Shown one piece after another: positions 8,498 through 15,015 of a stretch of DNA of 64,000 bases (its first letter is position 1; every line of letters begins with the position of its first letter). The notes beneath the pieces were generated by a model. The model saw only the letters and a list, made by a program, of their open reading frames with translations. It had not been told where the DNA came from and ran no database searches. Source of the stretch: SHVZ01 sp041906305 (GTDB lineage Bacteria; Pseudomonadota; Alphaproteobacteria; SHVZ01); assembly GCA_041906305.1 (NCBI GenBank), contig JAYRJL010000001.1:1488001-1552000 (forward strand). Direction: 5' to 3'. A program made the translations under genes and the position numbers.

Positions 8498-8816
8498 GTT
8501 TGCCGTCGTCGGGATGGGAATCCTCATCGTGCTGGGGCTCGTCGTCGTCTTCGTCACCATCGCCAAGCGGATGGGCGCGGGCAAGGGGCCCGATGGCGCG
8601 GCCGCGCTGGAGGTGCCGTCGGCGACGCCCGCGGCCGCCTTCGGCGATACGCTGGTCTCGATCCCGCGCGGTGGCCGCATGGTCGACTTTCGCTCCGACG
8701 GCAACCGCCTGTTGATACATGTCAGGCCGCCGGGCCTCGAGGATGTGATCCACGTCATCGATCTCGCGACCGGCAGGTCGCTCGGCACGGTGACCGTGGC
8801 CCCCCGGCCTCAATGA
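8475..8816 (+). CDS. DUF6476-type single-pass membrane protein
   Basis: A 113-aa protein with one N-terminal transmembrane helix (about residues 8-28, VVGMGILIVLGLVVVFVTIA), then a short periplasmic domain ending in VIDLATGRSLGTVTV. The layout, a helix plus a small fold with SIPRGGRMVDFRSDGNRLLIHV, resembles the small alphaproteobacterial family found beside rluD. Function is unknown. The ATG at 8475 overlaps the longer rluD starts on the other strand; a later ATG at 8514 would avoid overlap but cut into the helix. Confidence 0.65.
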   Translation: MPAERALKFAVVGMGILIVLGLVVVFVTIAKRMGAGKGPDGAAALEVPSATPAAAFGDTLVSIPRGGRMVDFRSDGNRLLIHVRPPGLEDVIHVIDLATGRSLGTVTVAPRPQ

Positions 8817-8842
8817 CCTTCTGCTAGACGCTAGGAACTTCC

Positions 8843-9871
8843 ATGAACTTCGCTTCCGACAATCTGGCGGGCGCCCTGCCCGAGGTGATGGATGCCGTCG
8901 CCGCTGCCGGCAAGGGCGCGCTCGGCGCCTATGGGAACGACGACCTGACCCGGCAGATGGAGAAGCGCGTCTCCGAGGTGTTCGAGCGCGACTGCGGGGT
9001 TTTTCTCGTCGGCACCGGCTCGGCGACGAACGCGTTGGCGCTGTCGATGCTGTCGCCGCCCATCGGGCGCATCTTCGTGCACCCGTCGGCGCACGCGCAG
9101 ACCGACGAGTGCAACGCGCCGGAGTTCTATACCGGCGGCGCGAAGCTTCATCCGGTGGACGGCAAGCACGGCAAGATCGCGCCGGCCGACCTCGAGGCTG
9201 CGATCAAGAGCATCGGCAAGGACCCGCATTGGGCGCCGCCGACGGCGGTGAGCGTGACCCAGGTGACCGAGGCCGGCACGGTCTACACGGTCGACGAGCT
9301 GGGCGCGCTCGGCGACGTGGCGAAGCGCCACAAGCTCGGCTTCCATCTCGACGGCGCGCGCTTCGGCAATGCGCTGGCGTCGCGCAATGCCTCGCCGGCG
9401 GAGATGAGCTGGAAGGCCGGCGTCGACATCCTCTCCTTCGGCGGCACCAAGAACGGCTGCCTGGCGCTCGAGGCGGTGATCCTGTTCGACAAGGCGCGGG
9501 CCGACGAGATGGCCTATCGCCGGATGCGCGGCGGGCACCTGTTCTCGAAGATGCGGTTTTTCTCCGCCCAGATGCTCGCATATCTCAAGGACGACCTCTG
9601 GCTCCGGACCGCGCGACGTTCCAATGGCATGGCGAAGCGCCTGGGCGAGGGGCTTGCGGCGATTTCCGGCGTCGAGCTCCTGCATCCGGTCGATGCCAAC
9701 GAGATCTTCCTGACCGCGCCGAAGAAGATGATCGACGGGTTGGAAGCCGATGGCTTCGTCTTCTATCGCTGGACCGAGGGGCCGAGGCCGATGATCCGTC
9801 TGGTCGCCTCGTTCGAGACCACGGACCAGGAGGTCGATGCCCTGTTGGCGTCGGCCCGCCGGCTCTCCTGA
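8843..9871 (+). CDS. Low-specificity L-threonine aldolase
   Basis: PLP fold-type I enzyme that cleaves L-threonine/allo-threonine to glycine and acetaldehyde. The 342-aa protein has the family start NFASDNLAGALPEV, the PLP-stacking region VGTGSATNALAL, HLDGARFGNA (Asp that pairs with the PLP pyridine) and FGGTKNG with the Schiff-base Lys203. Length is normal. It sits 26 bp after the DUF6476-type gene and just before tRNA-Glu, a stand-alone metabolic gene. Confidence 0.9.
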   Translation: MNFASDNLAGALPEVMDAVAAAGKGALGAYGNDDLTRQMEKRVSEVFERDCGVFLVGTGSATNALALSMLSPPIGRIFVHPSAHAQTDECNAPEFYTGGAKLHPVDGKHGKIAPADLEAAIKSIGKDPHWAPPTAVSVTQVTEAGTVYTVDELGALGDVAKRHKLGFHLDGARFGNALASRNASPAEMSWKAGVDILSFGGTKNGCLALEAVILFDKARADEMAYRRMRGGHLFSKMRFFSAQMLAYLKDDLWLRTARRSNGMAKRLGEGLAAISGVELLHPVDANEIFLTAPKKMIDGLEADGFVFYRWTEGPRPMIRLVASFETTDQEVDALLASARRLS

Positions 9872-9884
9872 ATGCGGGCGACAC

Positions 9885-9913
9885 TTGAAAGCCGGGAGCT
9901 CCTGGGCTAAGTC
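9885..9913 (+). promoter_or_regulatory. Candidate promoter of tRNA-Glu
   Basis: TTGAAA (9885-9890), a 17-bp spacer and TAAGTC (9908-9913) place a start about 20 nt before the tRNA. Assignment is by hexamer match and position only. Confidence 0.45.
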
Positions 9914-9938
9914 ACGGGTCCTTCGGCCTGAAGGCTTC

Positions 9939-10014
9939 GTCCCCTTCGTCTAGAGGCCCAGGACACCGCCCTCTCACGGCGGTAACAGGGGTTCGAATCC
10001 CCTAGGGGACGCCA
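9939..10014 (+). tRNA. tRNA-Glu (anticodon CUC)
   Basis: A complete cloverleaf of 76 nt with encoded CCA. The acceptor stem GTCCCCT pairs with AGGGGAC; the anticodon stem CCGCC/GGCGG carries loop CTCTCAC with anticodon CTC; the T arm is AGGGGTTCGAATCCCCT. Its 3' half is the integration site of the element to the right. The left repeat keeps the gene intact. Confidence 0.95.
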
Positions 10015-10015
10015 A
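9971..10015. repeat. attL of integrative element (45-bp direct repeat)
   Basis: The last 45 bp, from the anticodon loop through CCA plus one A, are repeated exactly at 16564-16608 (offset 6593). Flanking bases differ on both sides (C versus A before, T versus A after), so these are the repeat limits. The position inside a tRNA 3' end and a tyrosine integrase next to the other copy identify it as an attachment site. Confidence 0.92.
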
Positions 10016-10041
10016 TTATTTCAATGGGTTGAGCGAGTAGA

Positions 10042-10061
10042 GATTGGGAATTTACCCAATC
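10042..10061. repeat. Left-end inverted repeat, candidate integrase arm site
   Basis: GATTGGG (10042-10048) and CCCAATC (10055-10061) form an inverted repeat 27 bp inside attL. The TTACCCAAT half recurs near the right end (16447-16455, and as TTGGGTAG at 16377 and 16389), which suits arm-type binding sites of the integrase. Confidence 0.4.
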
Positions 10062-10150
10062 TTTGCCGAATAAGCCGAACGTTGTTCTAGGCTAACCCAG
10101 CTGTCGCCGCCGCGACGGATCCATCTATTGGTCCGGCAGATTTAGCTTTG

Positions 10151-11038
10151 CTAACTCCACGGCATAGATCGGTAAAACGTCTCCACTACGGCAAATCGGT
10201 CGTCAAATGCCGGGAGAGGTTCCTGTAGCTCCAATTGCATCGTGTCCCAGTCTTCCCGTGCACGCCGGATGACTTCCGGGTTCGATATCGAGTCGGGGGT
10301 CGGCTCAATTTCGCGCGAACGACATTTTTCGAGAAAGCTTTGGAGGACCGCATCGAGGTCGATACTCTCTCCAAGTTGTTCAACCAAATAAGCGATGTCA
10401 TAGACGTCCTGTCGTCGATTTCTTTCTCGCACAACCTGTTGCAGCAGTGATCGTAGCTTCTCCGCGATTAATTCGCTGAGTGCGTAGGCTTGGACAGTGA
10501 TGGACGAGTCATCCAATCGCAATTCAGTGGTGTCATGAATGGGCTCGTTAAAGCTGATATCGAGCGCCACTACCTGAAGCCCCATTCCCTGAATCATTCG
10601 CTTTTCTGCGTGGGTACCGCGTGTAGCTGACGCGACCGTAATTTTAAGCGCCGGAAAATTTGCTTCTTCAAAGGGCGGCTTGTGCGGGAGCGTTTTTATC
10701 TTTTGCACTTGGCATACGAGATCAACATGTCCGAGGGCCGCCGCGGCGCGAGCCATACCATCATTAAGTGACTTTTTTAGACCATCTTGATTGAAGCCTT
10801 TTGATGGCAGCATCGTTGTAAAATCCACGTCTGACGTGCTGCGTACGCTGCCATAGGCGAGAGTCATTAGGAGGCCGCCTTTGAGAATCAAGTTTCCCTT
10901 TAATTCAGGAGTCATCCCAATGGCGGTGAGCAATATTTCGGTCACCTGTCGGTCCCGAAATTTTACTGGGTCGGATTTGGCAGACTCGACCCATGCCGCT
11001 ACGTGAACATCTCGCGGAAATTGAGGGGTATCAGACAT
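10151..11038 (-). CDS. abiEii: AbiEii-type nucleotidyltransferase toxin
   Basis: Toxin half of a type IV toxin-antitoxin/abortive-infection pair. In the family it is a nucleotidyltransferase that halts growth after phage infection. The 295-aa protein has the AbiEii motifs in order: LKGGLLMTLAYG (about 52-63), then RSTSDVDF with Asp70 and Asp72 as the presumed metal ligands, and later ELIAEKLRSLLQ...RRQDVYDIAYL, the conserved helical segment after the NTase core. The start at 11038 overlaps the upstream antitoxin gene by 8 bp, as expected for an abiE operon. It is the last gene before attL. Confidence 0.82.
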   Translation of the reverse strand: MSDTPQFPRDVHVAAWVESAKSDPVKFRDRQVTEILLTAIGMTPELKGNLILKGGLLMTLAYGSVRSTSDVDFTTMLPSKGFNQDGLKKSLNDGMARAAAALGHVDLVCQVQKIKTLPHKPPFEEANFPALKITVASATRGTHAEKRMIQGMGLQVVALDISFNEPIHDTTELRLDDSSITVQAYALSELIAEKLRSLLQQVVRERNRRQDVYDIAYLVEQLGESIDLDAVLQSFLEKCRSREIEPTPDSISNPEVIRRAREDWDTMQLELQEPLPAFDDRFAVVETFYRSMPWS

Positions 11039-11924
11039 TCAACGAAAGCATCCATTTTTCCGAGAACGTGGGTGCGAAAGGCCGCTCCGGATCTAGTTTT
11101 TGGGAACTCCCTCGCTGTGCGGCCGAACGCCAGTTTTCGATCCGGTCATCATGGACATGCAATCGCTCACTAAGCAGATATCCGGCTCGCACTTTGACAA
11201 GCTTTTTATAGTGCTGCTCTACGACTGAGATAATCTCCTCACGAAATCGGGTCGCATGTTCTTCCCACACTTCGATGACGTGACTCATGCCGCCACAGAT
11301 TGACGGGTGTTCGAGCATGTCAGCAAAAGTCTGACCGATTGTCGCAATTCGCGCGGTTGAATCTCGGATTGTTTGGTGGTTGCCGGGATGCTTGCTCTCA
11401 TGGCGCGTAACCGGTCGTTCCCGTACAGCGGGCGGAAAGACCAACTTCTGTAGCCTTAGACGACTACGTTTGGGTAGTTCAGACGCGTACGCATCGCCCA
11501 TCATATTTTCCGCCAGGGCAGTCCAAAGCACATTGGCGGGTGTCGTCAGATGCAATTCGGCTGGTGTACGGTTCGTGAGGCTATAGCGATGCATAGCTGA
11601 TAAGTGTGAAATGTAACAAAATGGATCTATATAGCAGCATATCTCCTCGGCAGATTGATCCGGGGAGTTAGAAACCCTAAAAACATTAAAGGTAAAATCA
11701 TCATCTGGACGTAACACATGATTTTGTTCGAGTTTTTTTATTAGCTTAATTGTGTAGCTCGTTTTGGGTGCTGTTCTCGGACGAACTAGTTTTCTTCCGT
11801 CATATTCTCCTTGAACATAAAGCGCCATGCACAGCTGATGCATTTCGTAAAGAGTGATCACTGCTGCCCGGTGGCTACTTAGCTTAGCGGTGACAGCATT
11901 AAGAATGGTCTGACGGCTAACCAT
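11031..11924 (-). CDS. abiEi: AbiEi-type antitoxin / transcriptional autorepressor
   Basis: A 297-aa protein directly upstream of, and 8 bp overlapping, abiEii. The N-terminal ~80 residues (SRQTILNAVTAKLSSHRAA...TSYTIKLIKKLEQNHVL) read as a winged helix-turn-helix. The middle part CYIDPFCYISHLSAMHRYSLTNRTPAEL matches the AbiEi pattern of a substrate-like helix followed by a T-P-x-E turn. In known systems AbiEi neutralises the toxin without stable binding and represses the operon through inverted repeats upstream. Here a perfect 45-bp palindrome begins 9 nt before the ATG. Family assignment is from order and partial motifs, so it is less certain than the toxin. Confidence 0.65.
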   Translation of the reverse strand: MVSRQTILNAVTAKLSSHRAAVITLYEMHQLCMALYVQGEYDGRKLVRPRTAPKTSYTIKLIKKLEQNHVLRPDDDFTFNVFRVSNSPDQSAEEICCYIDPFCYISHLSAMHRYSLTNRTPAELHLTTPANVLWTALAENMMGDAYASELPKRSRLRLQKLVFPPAVRERPVTRHESKHPGNHQTIRDSTARIATIGQTFADMLEHPSICGGMSHVIEVWEEHATRFREEIISVVEQHYKKLVKVRAGYLLSERLHVHDDRIENWRSAAQRGSSQKLDPERPFAPTFSEKWMLSLNV

Positions 11925-11932
11925 TGATTGCT

Positions 11933-11977
11933 CATAGTAGACCGTTAATGTCCTTAGGACATTAACGGTCTACTATG
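11933..11977. repeat. Palindrome P1 (class A, 22-bp arms)
   Basis: Two perfectly complementary 22-bp arms around a single central T at 11955. The inner arm reads TAATGTCCT, shared with P3. It lies just upstream of abiEi (start 11924) and overlaps its expected leader and ribosome-binding region. Confidence 0.95.
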
Positions 11978-12024
11978 GCACTTGGCAAGTACCCTGTAGG
12001 GCTTTGGTATTATTAATATGCCAG

Positions 12025-12067
12025 GTCTCTAAAGTCAATCATCCTAAGGATGATTGACTTTAGAGAC
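12025..12067. repeat. Palindrome P2 (class B, 21-bp arms)
   Basis: Perfect 21-bp arms around central A at 12046. The inner arm TCAATCATCCT is shared, with one change, with P4 (TCGATCATCCT); the outer 10 bp differ from P4 but still pair perfectly within P2. Confidence 0.95.
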
Positions 12068-12212
12068 TTCGATGAGAGTTTGGCACGTGTCAAGCCATTT
12101 GTCAAACGCCGTCTGCGACGGGGCAATCAGAAGCGTGCCTGCGGGGGAGGGGTGGTCGCAGTCCTCTTGTCAGCCCTCGGCTGGCCAAGGAGCAACCCTC
12201 GGACGAGTTGCT

Positions 12213-12255
12213 ATATCGACCATCTAATGTCCTTAGGACATTAGATGGTCGATAT
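12213..12255. repeat. Palindrome P3 (class A, 21-bp arms)
   Basis: Perfect 21-bp arms around central T at 12234. It has the TAATGTCCT inner arm of P1 and an outer arm containing ATCGACCATC. Its centre is exactly 279 bp from P1. Confidence 0.95.
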
Positions 12256-12303
12256 CGGCTTTGTCAAGTGAGTTCTATGGTGTTGTTATGTCGACATTGT
12301 GAG

Positions 12304-12346
12304 GCTGGCCGGATCGATCATCCTAAGGATGATCGATCCGGCCAGC
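12304..12346. repeat. Palindrome P4 (class B, 21-bp arms)
   Basis: Perfect 21-bp arms around central A at 12325. It has the ATCATCCT inner arm of P2 and a GC-rich outer arm (GCTGGCCGGATCG). Its centre is exactly 279 bp from P2 and 91 bp from P3. Confidence 0.95.
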
Positions 12347-12384
12347 TTGTCAATAAAAGTAAGCTTGTCAAGGCCATTTGTCAA
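12347..12384. repeat. Three TTGTCAA direct repeats
   Basis: TTGTCAA occurs at 12347-12353, 12365-12371 and 12378-12384. Related copies follow P2 (TGTCAAGCCATTTGTCAA, 12088-12105) and sit after P1 and P3 (TTGGCAAGT, TTGTCAAGT). They could be iterons or protein-binding sites of the array. Confidence 0.6.
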
Positions 12385-12468
12385 GGCATATTCAATTTTT
12401 CCGAGTGGTATTCTGCAAATGAAGCACTCACCGCCGGTGAATGCCAGGCCCGACCGAGGTAGCCGCCC

Positions 12469-13674
12469 CTATCGCCAAGCATTTTTTGCTTTAGCGCGGC
12501 GTTCCATAGCTGCAAAGCGCGGCGGAGGGAGGGCAGCTATTCCGTTTTGAATATCCCTCAGAACAGCATCTAGGGATGTCGCGTCAACCGCTCCGCCGTG
12601 CAGCGTCGCTGCGGAAATAGCCTCACCCATCATCTGCCGAATGAGACGCTCATATCGGCCATCGTCTATCGCTGTCTGCGGAATTTCATGGGGCGCCCAG
12701 CCAACCGCGCGAGGCGGATTTGCCAAAGCTTGGCCCCACATCCAGTGAATCGGTCGTCGACGGAGGCGCTTGTCGCCATTCGCAGCGACCAGCCGGCGAT
12801 TGCGCAGCAAGTCTGGAATTAAGATTGCCAAGGCGTCATCGACATACTCCGGCACCCTCGAAGGCAGTTTCCGCAACGCATCGCTTCCAAGCCTTCCCTC
12901 TAGGCGCCAAATATCGACGATTGGATCCGTGGGACACCAATCAGAGCACTTGTCCCAACGGTAGAGGTGCCAGTCCTTATTAAATTTTCGGATCTGAAGG
13001 GCCTTGTCGTACAGCTGCAACTGCCGTCCCGGAAGACGTCCGATTGTGAGCGTCTCTAGTCGATTGGGCGCACCGAACAATTCGAGTTCAGTGTTGCCCT
13101 GCATCTTAGCGGGACGGGTCAGTACCAAACGCTTGACGATGTCGACGTTCATTTCCTGAGAAAACGTCGGGCAAGAAAAATCATACGCATAGTCGACCCG
13201 AGTCACGGATGGAGGGGCGGAAAGGGTAATCTTTGAAGACGATAACCCTTCAAGAATCATCGTGAGATGGCGCCGTGCGGCTACGTGTCCCTCCGCCCAT
13301 AAAGCGTCAGCGTTGATACGACCGGTGACGCCCCAGCGAAGACCCCGAGCCCGAAGCATGATGACAAAGCTCTTATTCGACAGGACATACATGATCCCGC
13401 CCGTATGACCCCGGGGAGATACGGCGAAATGCATCTCCGCTGGATGATCAACAGTGAATAGAACTTGCCCGTCGCTCTCCGAATTGAGCTCGGCAGCGAG
13501 GCGCTTATAACGCTCAAGGTCGATGTAGAGTGAGTGCGGAAACTCCAGGTCGTAGGATTGCTGCCAATAGTCGACTCCGTGCCCGAGAAGGCATGCTGTC
13601 GCAGGCGGCCTCTCGCAGTCATCATTCTCAGAAACGGACCATCGCGAAGTGAAGGAACTCGAGCGTCCTCGCAT
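12469..13674 (-). CDS. Rep_trans-like replication initiation protein
   Basis: Probable rolling-circle-type initiator of the element. The protein shows SVTRVDYAYDF, then LTIGRLPGRQLQLYDKALQIRKF, W-x6-DIWRLEGRLGSDALRKLP, the order seen in phage/plasmid replication initiation factors (LTIG-R...LYDK...W.RLE.R). The ATG at 13674 gives 401 aa. The frame is open to 13791, but those 39 extra residues are low-complexity and overlap a strong hairpin, so the later start is preferred. A G-rich run lies 11-17 nt before that ATG inside a hairpin arm. Sequence divergence is high, so the family call is moderate. Confidence 0.55.
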   Translation of the reverse strand: MRGRSSSFTSRWSVSENDDCERPPATACLLGHGVDYWQQSYDLEFPHSLYIDLERYKRLAAELNSESDGQVLFTVDHPAEMHFAVSPRGHTGGIMYVLSNKSFVIMLRARGLRWGVTGRINADALWAEGHVAARRHLTMILEGLSSSKITLSAPPSVTRVDYAYDFSCPTFSQEMNVDIVKRLVLTRPAKMQGNTELELFGAPNRLETLTIGRLPGRQLQLYDKALQIRKFNKDWHLYRWDKCSDWCPTDPIVDIWRLEGRLGSDALRKLPSRVPEYVDDALAILIPDLLRNRRLVAANGDKRLRRRPIHWMWGQALANPPRAVGWAPHEIPQTAIDDGRYERLIRQMMGEAISAATLHGGAVDATSLDAVLRDIQNGIAALPPPRFAAMERRAKAKNAWR

Positions 13675-13681
13675 GGCCACT

Positions 13682-13711
13682 GAGCCCCCCCTGTTAGAGG
13701 CAGGGGGGCTC
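13682..13711 (-). promoter_or_regulatory. G/C-run hairpin just upstream of rep
   Basis: GAGC7TG (13682-13693) pairs with CAG6CTC (13701-13711) with one bulged C and a 7-nt loop. On the minus strand the G-run is the nearest purine tract to the rep ATG, so the stem could mask ribosome binding. It lacks a U-run and so is a poor intrinsic terminator. Confidence 0.45.
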
Positions 13712-13742
13712 GCCGATGAGTGAGAATTAGAAAGGTCCGATT

Positions 13743-13876
13743 CCGCGCTTCGCGCGGGGCCGCTTTCGGTTTTGGGGGCGCAACCGCTCACGAGAGGAAG
13801 CGTGACCGGTAGGTCTCGAACGACCTAACCGGTCTCGCCCCCAAACGCACGACGGTGCGGCCAGCCCCGCCGTGCG
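13743..13876. other. Cluster of hairpins upstream of rep (candidate origin or leader)
   Basis: Three inverted-repeat structures occur in 134 bp: CCGCGC/GCGCGG (13743-13757, loop TTC); an outer 10-bp stem TTTGGGGGCG (13771-13780) with CGCCCCCAAA (13836-13845) enclosing GACCGGTAGGTC (13804-13815) with GACCTAACCGGTC (13822-13834) around a 6-nt loop; and CGCACGACGG (13846-13855) with CCGCCGTGCG (13867-13876, one mismatch). Their position between the excisionase-like gene and rep suits a double-strand origin or a regulatory RNA leader. Confidence 0.55.
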
Positions 13877-13894
13877 AAAACTGAAGCGTTGAGC

Positions 13895-14104
13895 TCAAGA
13901 GCGCGCTTGTTGCTCTTGTAGAAAGGCGAGAGCTTTCAGCCAATCCGCCACGGCATCATTGGCGATGAGGGTCCGTCGGCCGCACTTCAGCACCTTGAGG
14001 CGGCCGGCCCTTATTTCCTCATACGCCCGTGACCGTCCGATCCCCGCAACCCGGCAGAAGTCAGCGATCGATAGCGTCATCTTCGCGGTTGAAAGCTCGA
14101 CCAT
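13895..14104 (-). CDS. AlpA/excisionase-type helix-turn-helix protein
   Basis: A 69-aa protein with a MerR-like winged helix: LSIADFCRVAGIGRSRAYEEIRAGRLKVLKCGRRTLIANDAVADWLKAL. This is the usual layout of small AlpA/Xis regulators that control integrase expression or bend DNA for excision. It lies upstream of rep in the same direction, separated by the hairpin cluster. A second in-frame ATG (residue 9) would give 61 aa. Whether it acts as excisionase or as a transcription regulator cannot be told from sequence. Confidence 0.75.
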   Translation of the reverse strand: MVELSTAKMTLSIADFCRVAGIGRSRAYEEIRAGRLKVLKCGRRTLIANDAVADWLKALAFLQEQQARS

Positions 14105-14199
14105 GTTCGTCTCCGCGAGTCTGTGGACAGACGCAGAGGGTCGCTCAATGCTGCGAACGAGTCGGCCGGGAATTGTAGATTCTTGCCAATAAGTCTTTG

Positions 14200-14997
14200 C
14201 TACATAGTTGTAGGCTTCGGACGACGCCTTCCTACTTCGGCGTAAATTCGAGATATCCGATCCCTAATGGCGCTATTTGCGGGTTCGAAACCCCAATGAT
14301 CTAGGCACCAATGGGCCATGCGGGTTTGTAGCCGGGCTTGCTTTTTCGGCAAAGTCGCAAGCGCAGAAATTACGCACGTAAGCTCGAAATCAAATTCATC
14401 CCACTTAATTTTCGGGGGGCGTCCGGTTCGACGCGGCCGATGCGGGGCGAAGTCGGAAACGAGATACCTTCCACGCTGTTCCATTATGAGCGGAAGGGAC
14501 GCAGGCTCCGGGAACGCCGCGAAAAGTTCGCGTGTCCGAAGCGATACCACTTGGTACTCTCCGTCAGGGTTGCGAGCGACGCTGCCCTCCCAATCGATGC
14601 CTTGCGTCATCCAAAAGGAGGGAGGGATTTCGGTAGGACTCGCCGTTGAGATATCCCAATTCCAAAACTGCCAATCTGAGCTTTCATCCCGTACGCCGCG
14701 CGTTCCGTAGGTCTTGGAAAGGCGGCCGCGGGCAGTGAGCGCGCCGATGCGAAGTTTGGCGAAAAGCTCGCTATCAGCACGGCGATTGTCCTGGCCATAT
14801 TTTGCGGTCCATTTTTCGAAATCCAGCGTTGGGTCTGGAAGCTGATCTGGAAGCTCAGTACCTCCCCAACTTTCTAACCCTGCCCGAATACGAAGGGCAG
14901 CATGACCGAGCGGATACTCGCGCAGCCTCACCCAGCGATATGCTTCGCCAAGTGTGCACGCTTCGGGAATTTCCAGAGGGTAAAGTACGTAACGCAT
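14200..14997 (-). CDS. Unknown element-borne protein
   Basis: A 265-aa protein that I do not recognise. The N-terminal half is rich in Trp and Tyr (YRWVRLREYPLGHAALRIR, SDWQFWNWDI, PPSFWMTQGIDW). The C-terminal ~70 residues start with a basic RRTGRPPKIKWDEF stretch, followed by predicted helices with RMAHWCLDHWGFEPANSAIRDRISRIY. The GRPPK patch is AT-hook-like and the tail resembles a DNA-binding helical end. It sits between the integrase and the Xis-like gene on the same strand, a place often used for element accessory or regulatory proteins. Confidence 0.55.
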   Translation of the reverse strand: MRYVLYPLEIPEACTLGEAYRWVRLREYPLGHAALRIRAGLESWGGTELPDQLPDPTLDFEKWTAKYGQDNRRADSELFAKLRIGALTARGRLSKTYGTRGVRDESSDWQFWNWDISTASPTEIPPSFWMTQGIDWEGSVARNPDGEYQVVSLRTRELFAAFPEPASLPLIMEQRGRYLVSDFAPHRPRRTGRPPKIKWDEFDFELTCVISALATLPKKQARLQTRMAHWCLDHWGFEPANSAIRDRISRIYAEVGRRRPKPTTM

Positions 14998-15015
14998 GAC
15001 CCGTCCCTGAGGCCG

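Larger units (their letters stand above)
11925..12468. other. Non-coding array: two 279-bp-spaced palindrome units
   Basis: This 544-bp stretch between abiEi and rep has no convincing gene. It contains four perfect single-centre palindromes centred at 11955, 12046, 12234 and 12325. Centre distances are 91, 188 and 91, so the first pair is repeated as a pair exactly 279 bp away. Copies TGTCAAG(G)CCATTTGTCAA follow the second palindrome of each unit at about the same distance. Outside these signals the two units have largely diverged. Confidence 0.8.

Noticed and set aside
12050..12244. 64-aa open frame across P2-P3
   Set aside because: It starts inside one palindrome and ends inside another, has no family similarity and no ribosome site; better explained as chance within the array.
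11933..12346. CRISPR array or transcription terminators
   Set aside because: Repeats are palindromes with variable arms, not direct repeats with spacers, and no cas genes are near. Stems of 21-22 bp with a single-base centre and no T-run are not usual terminators.
13675..13791. Upstream 39 codons of rep
   Set aside because: Ser/Ala-rich, overlap strong hairpins and show no similarity; start at 13674 preferred, though not proven.
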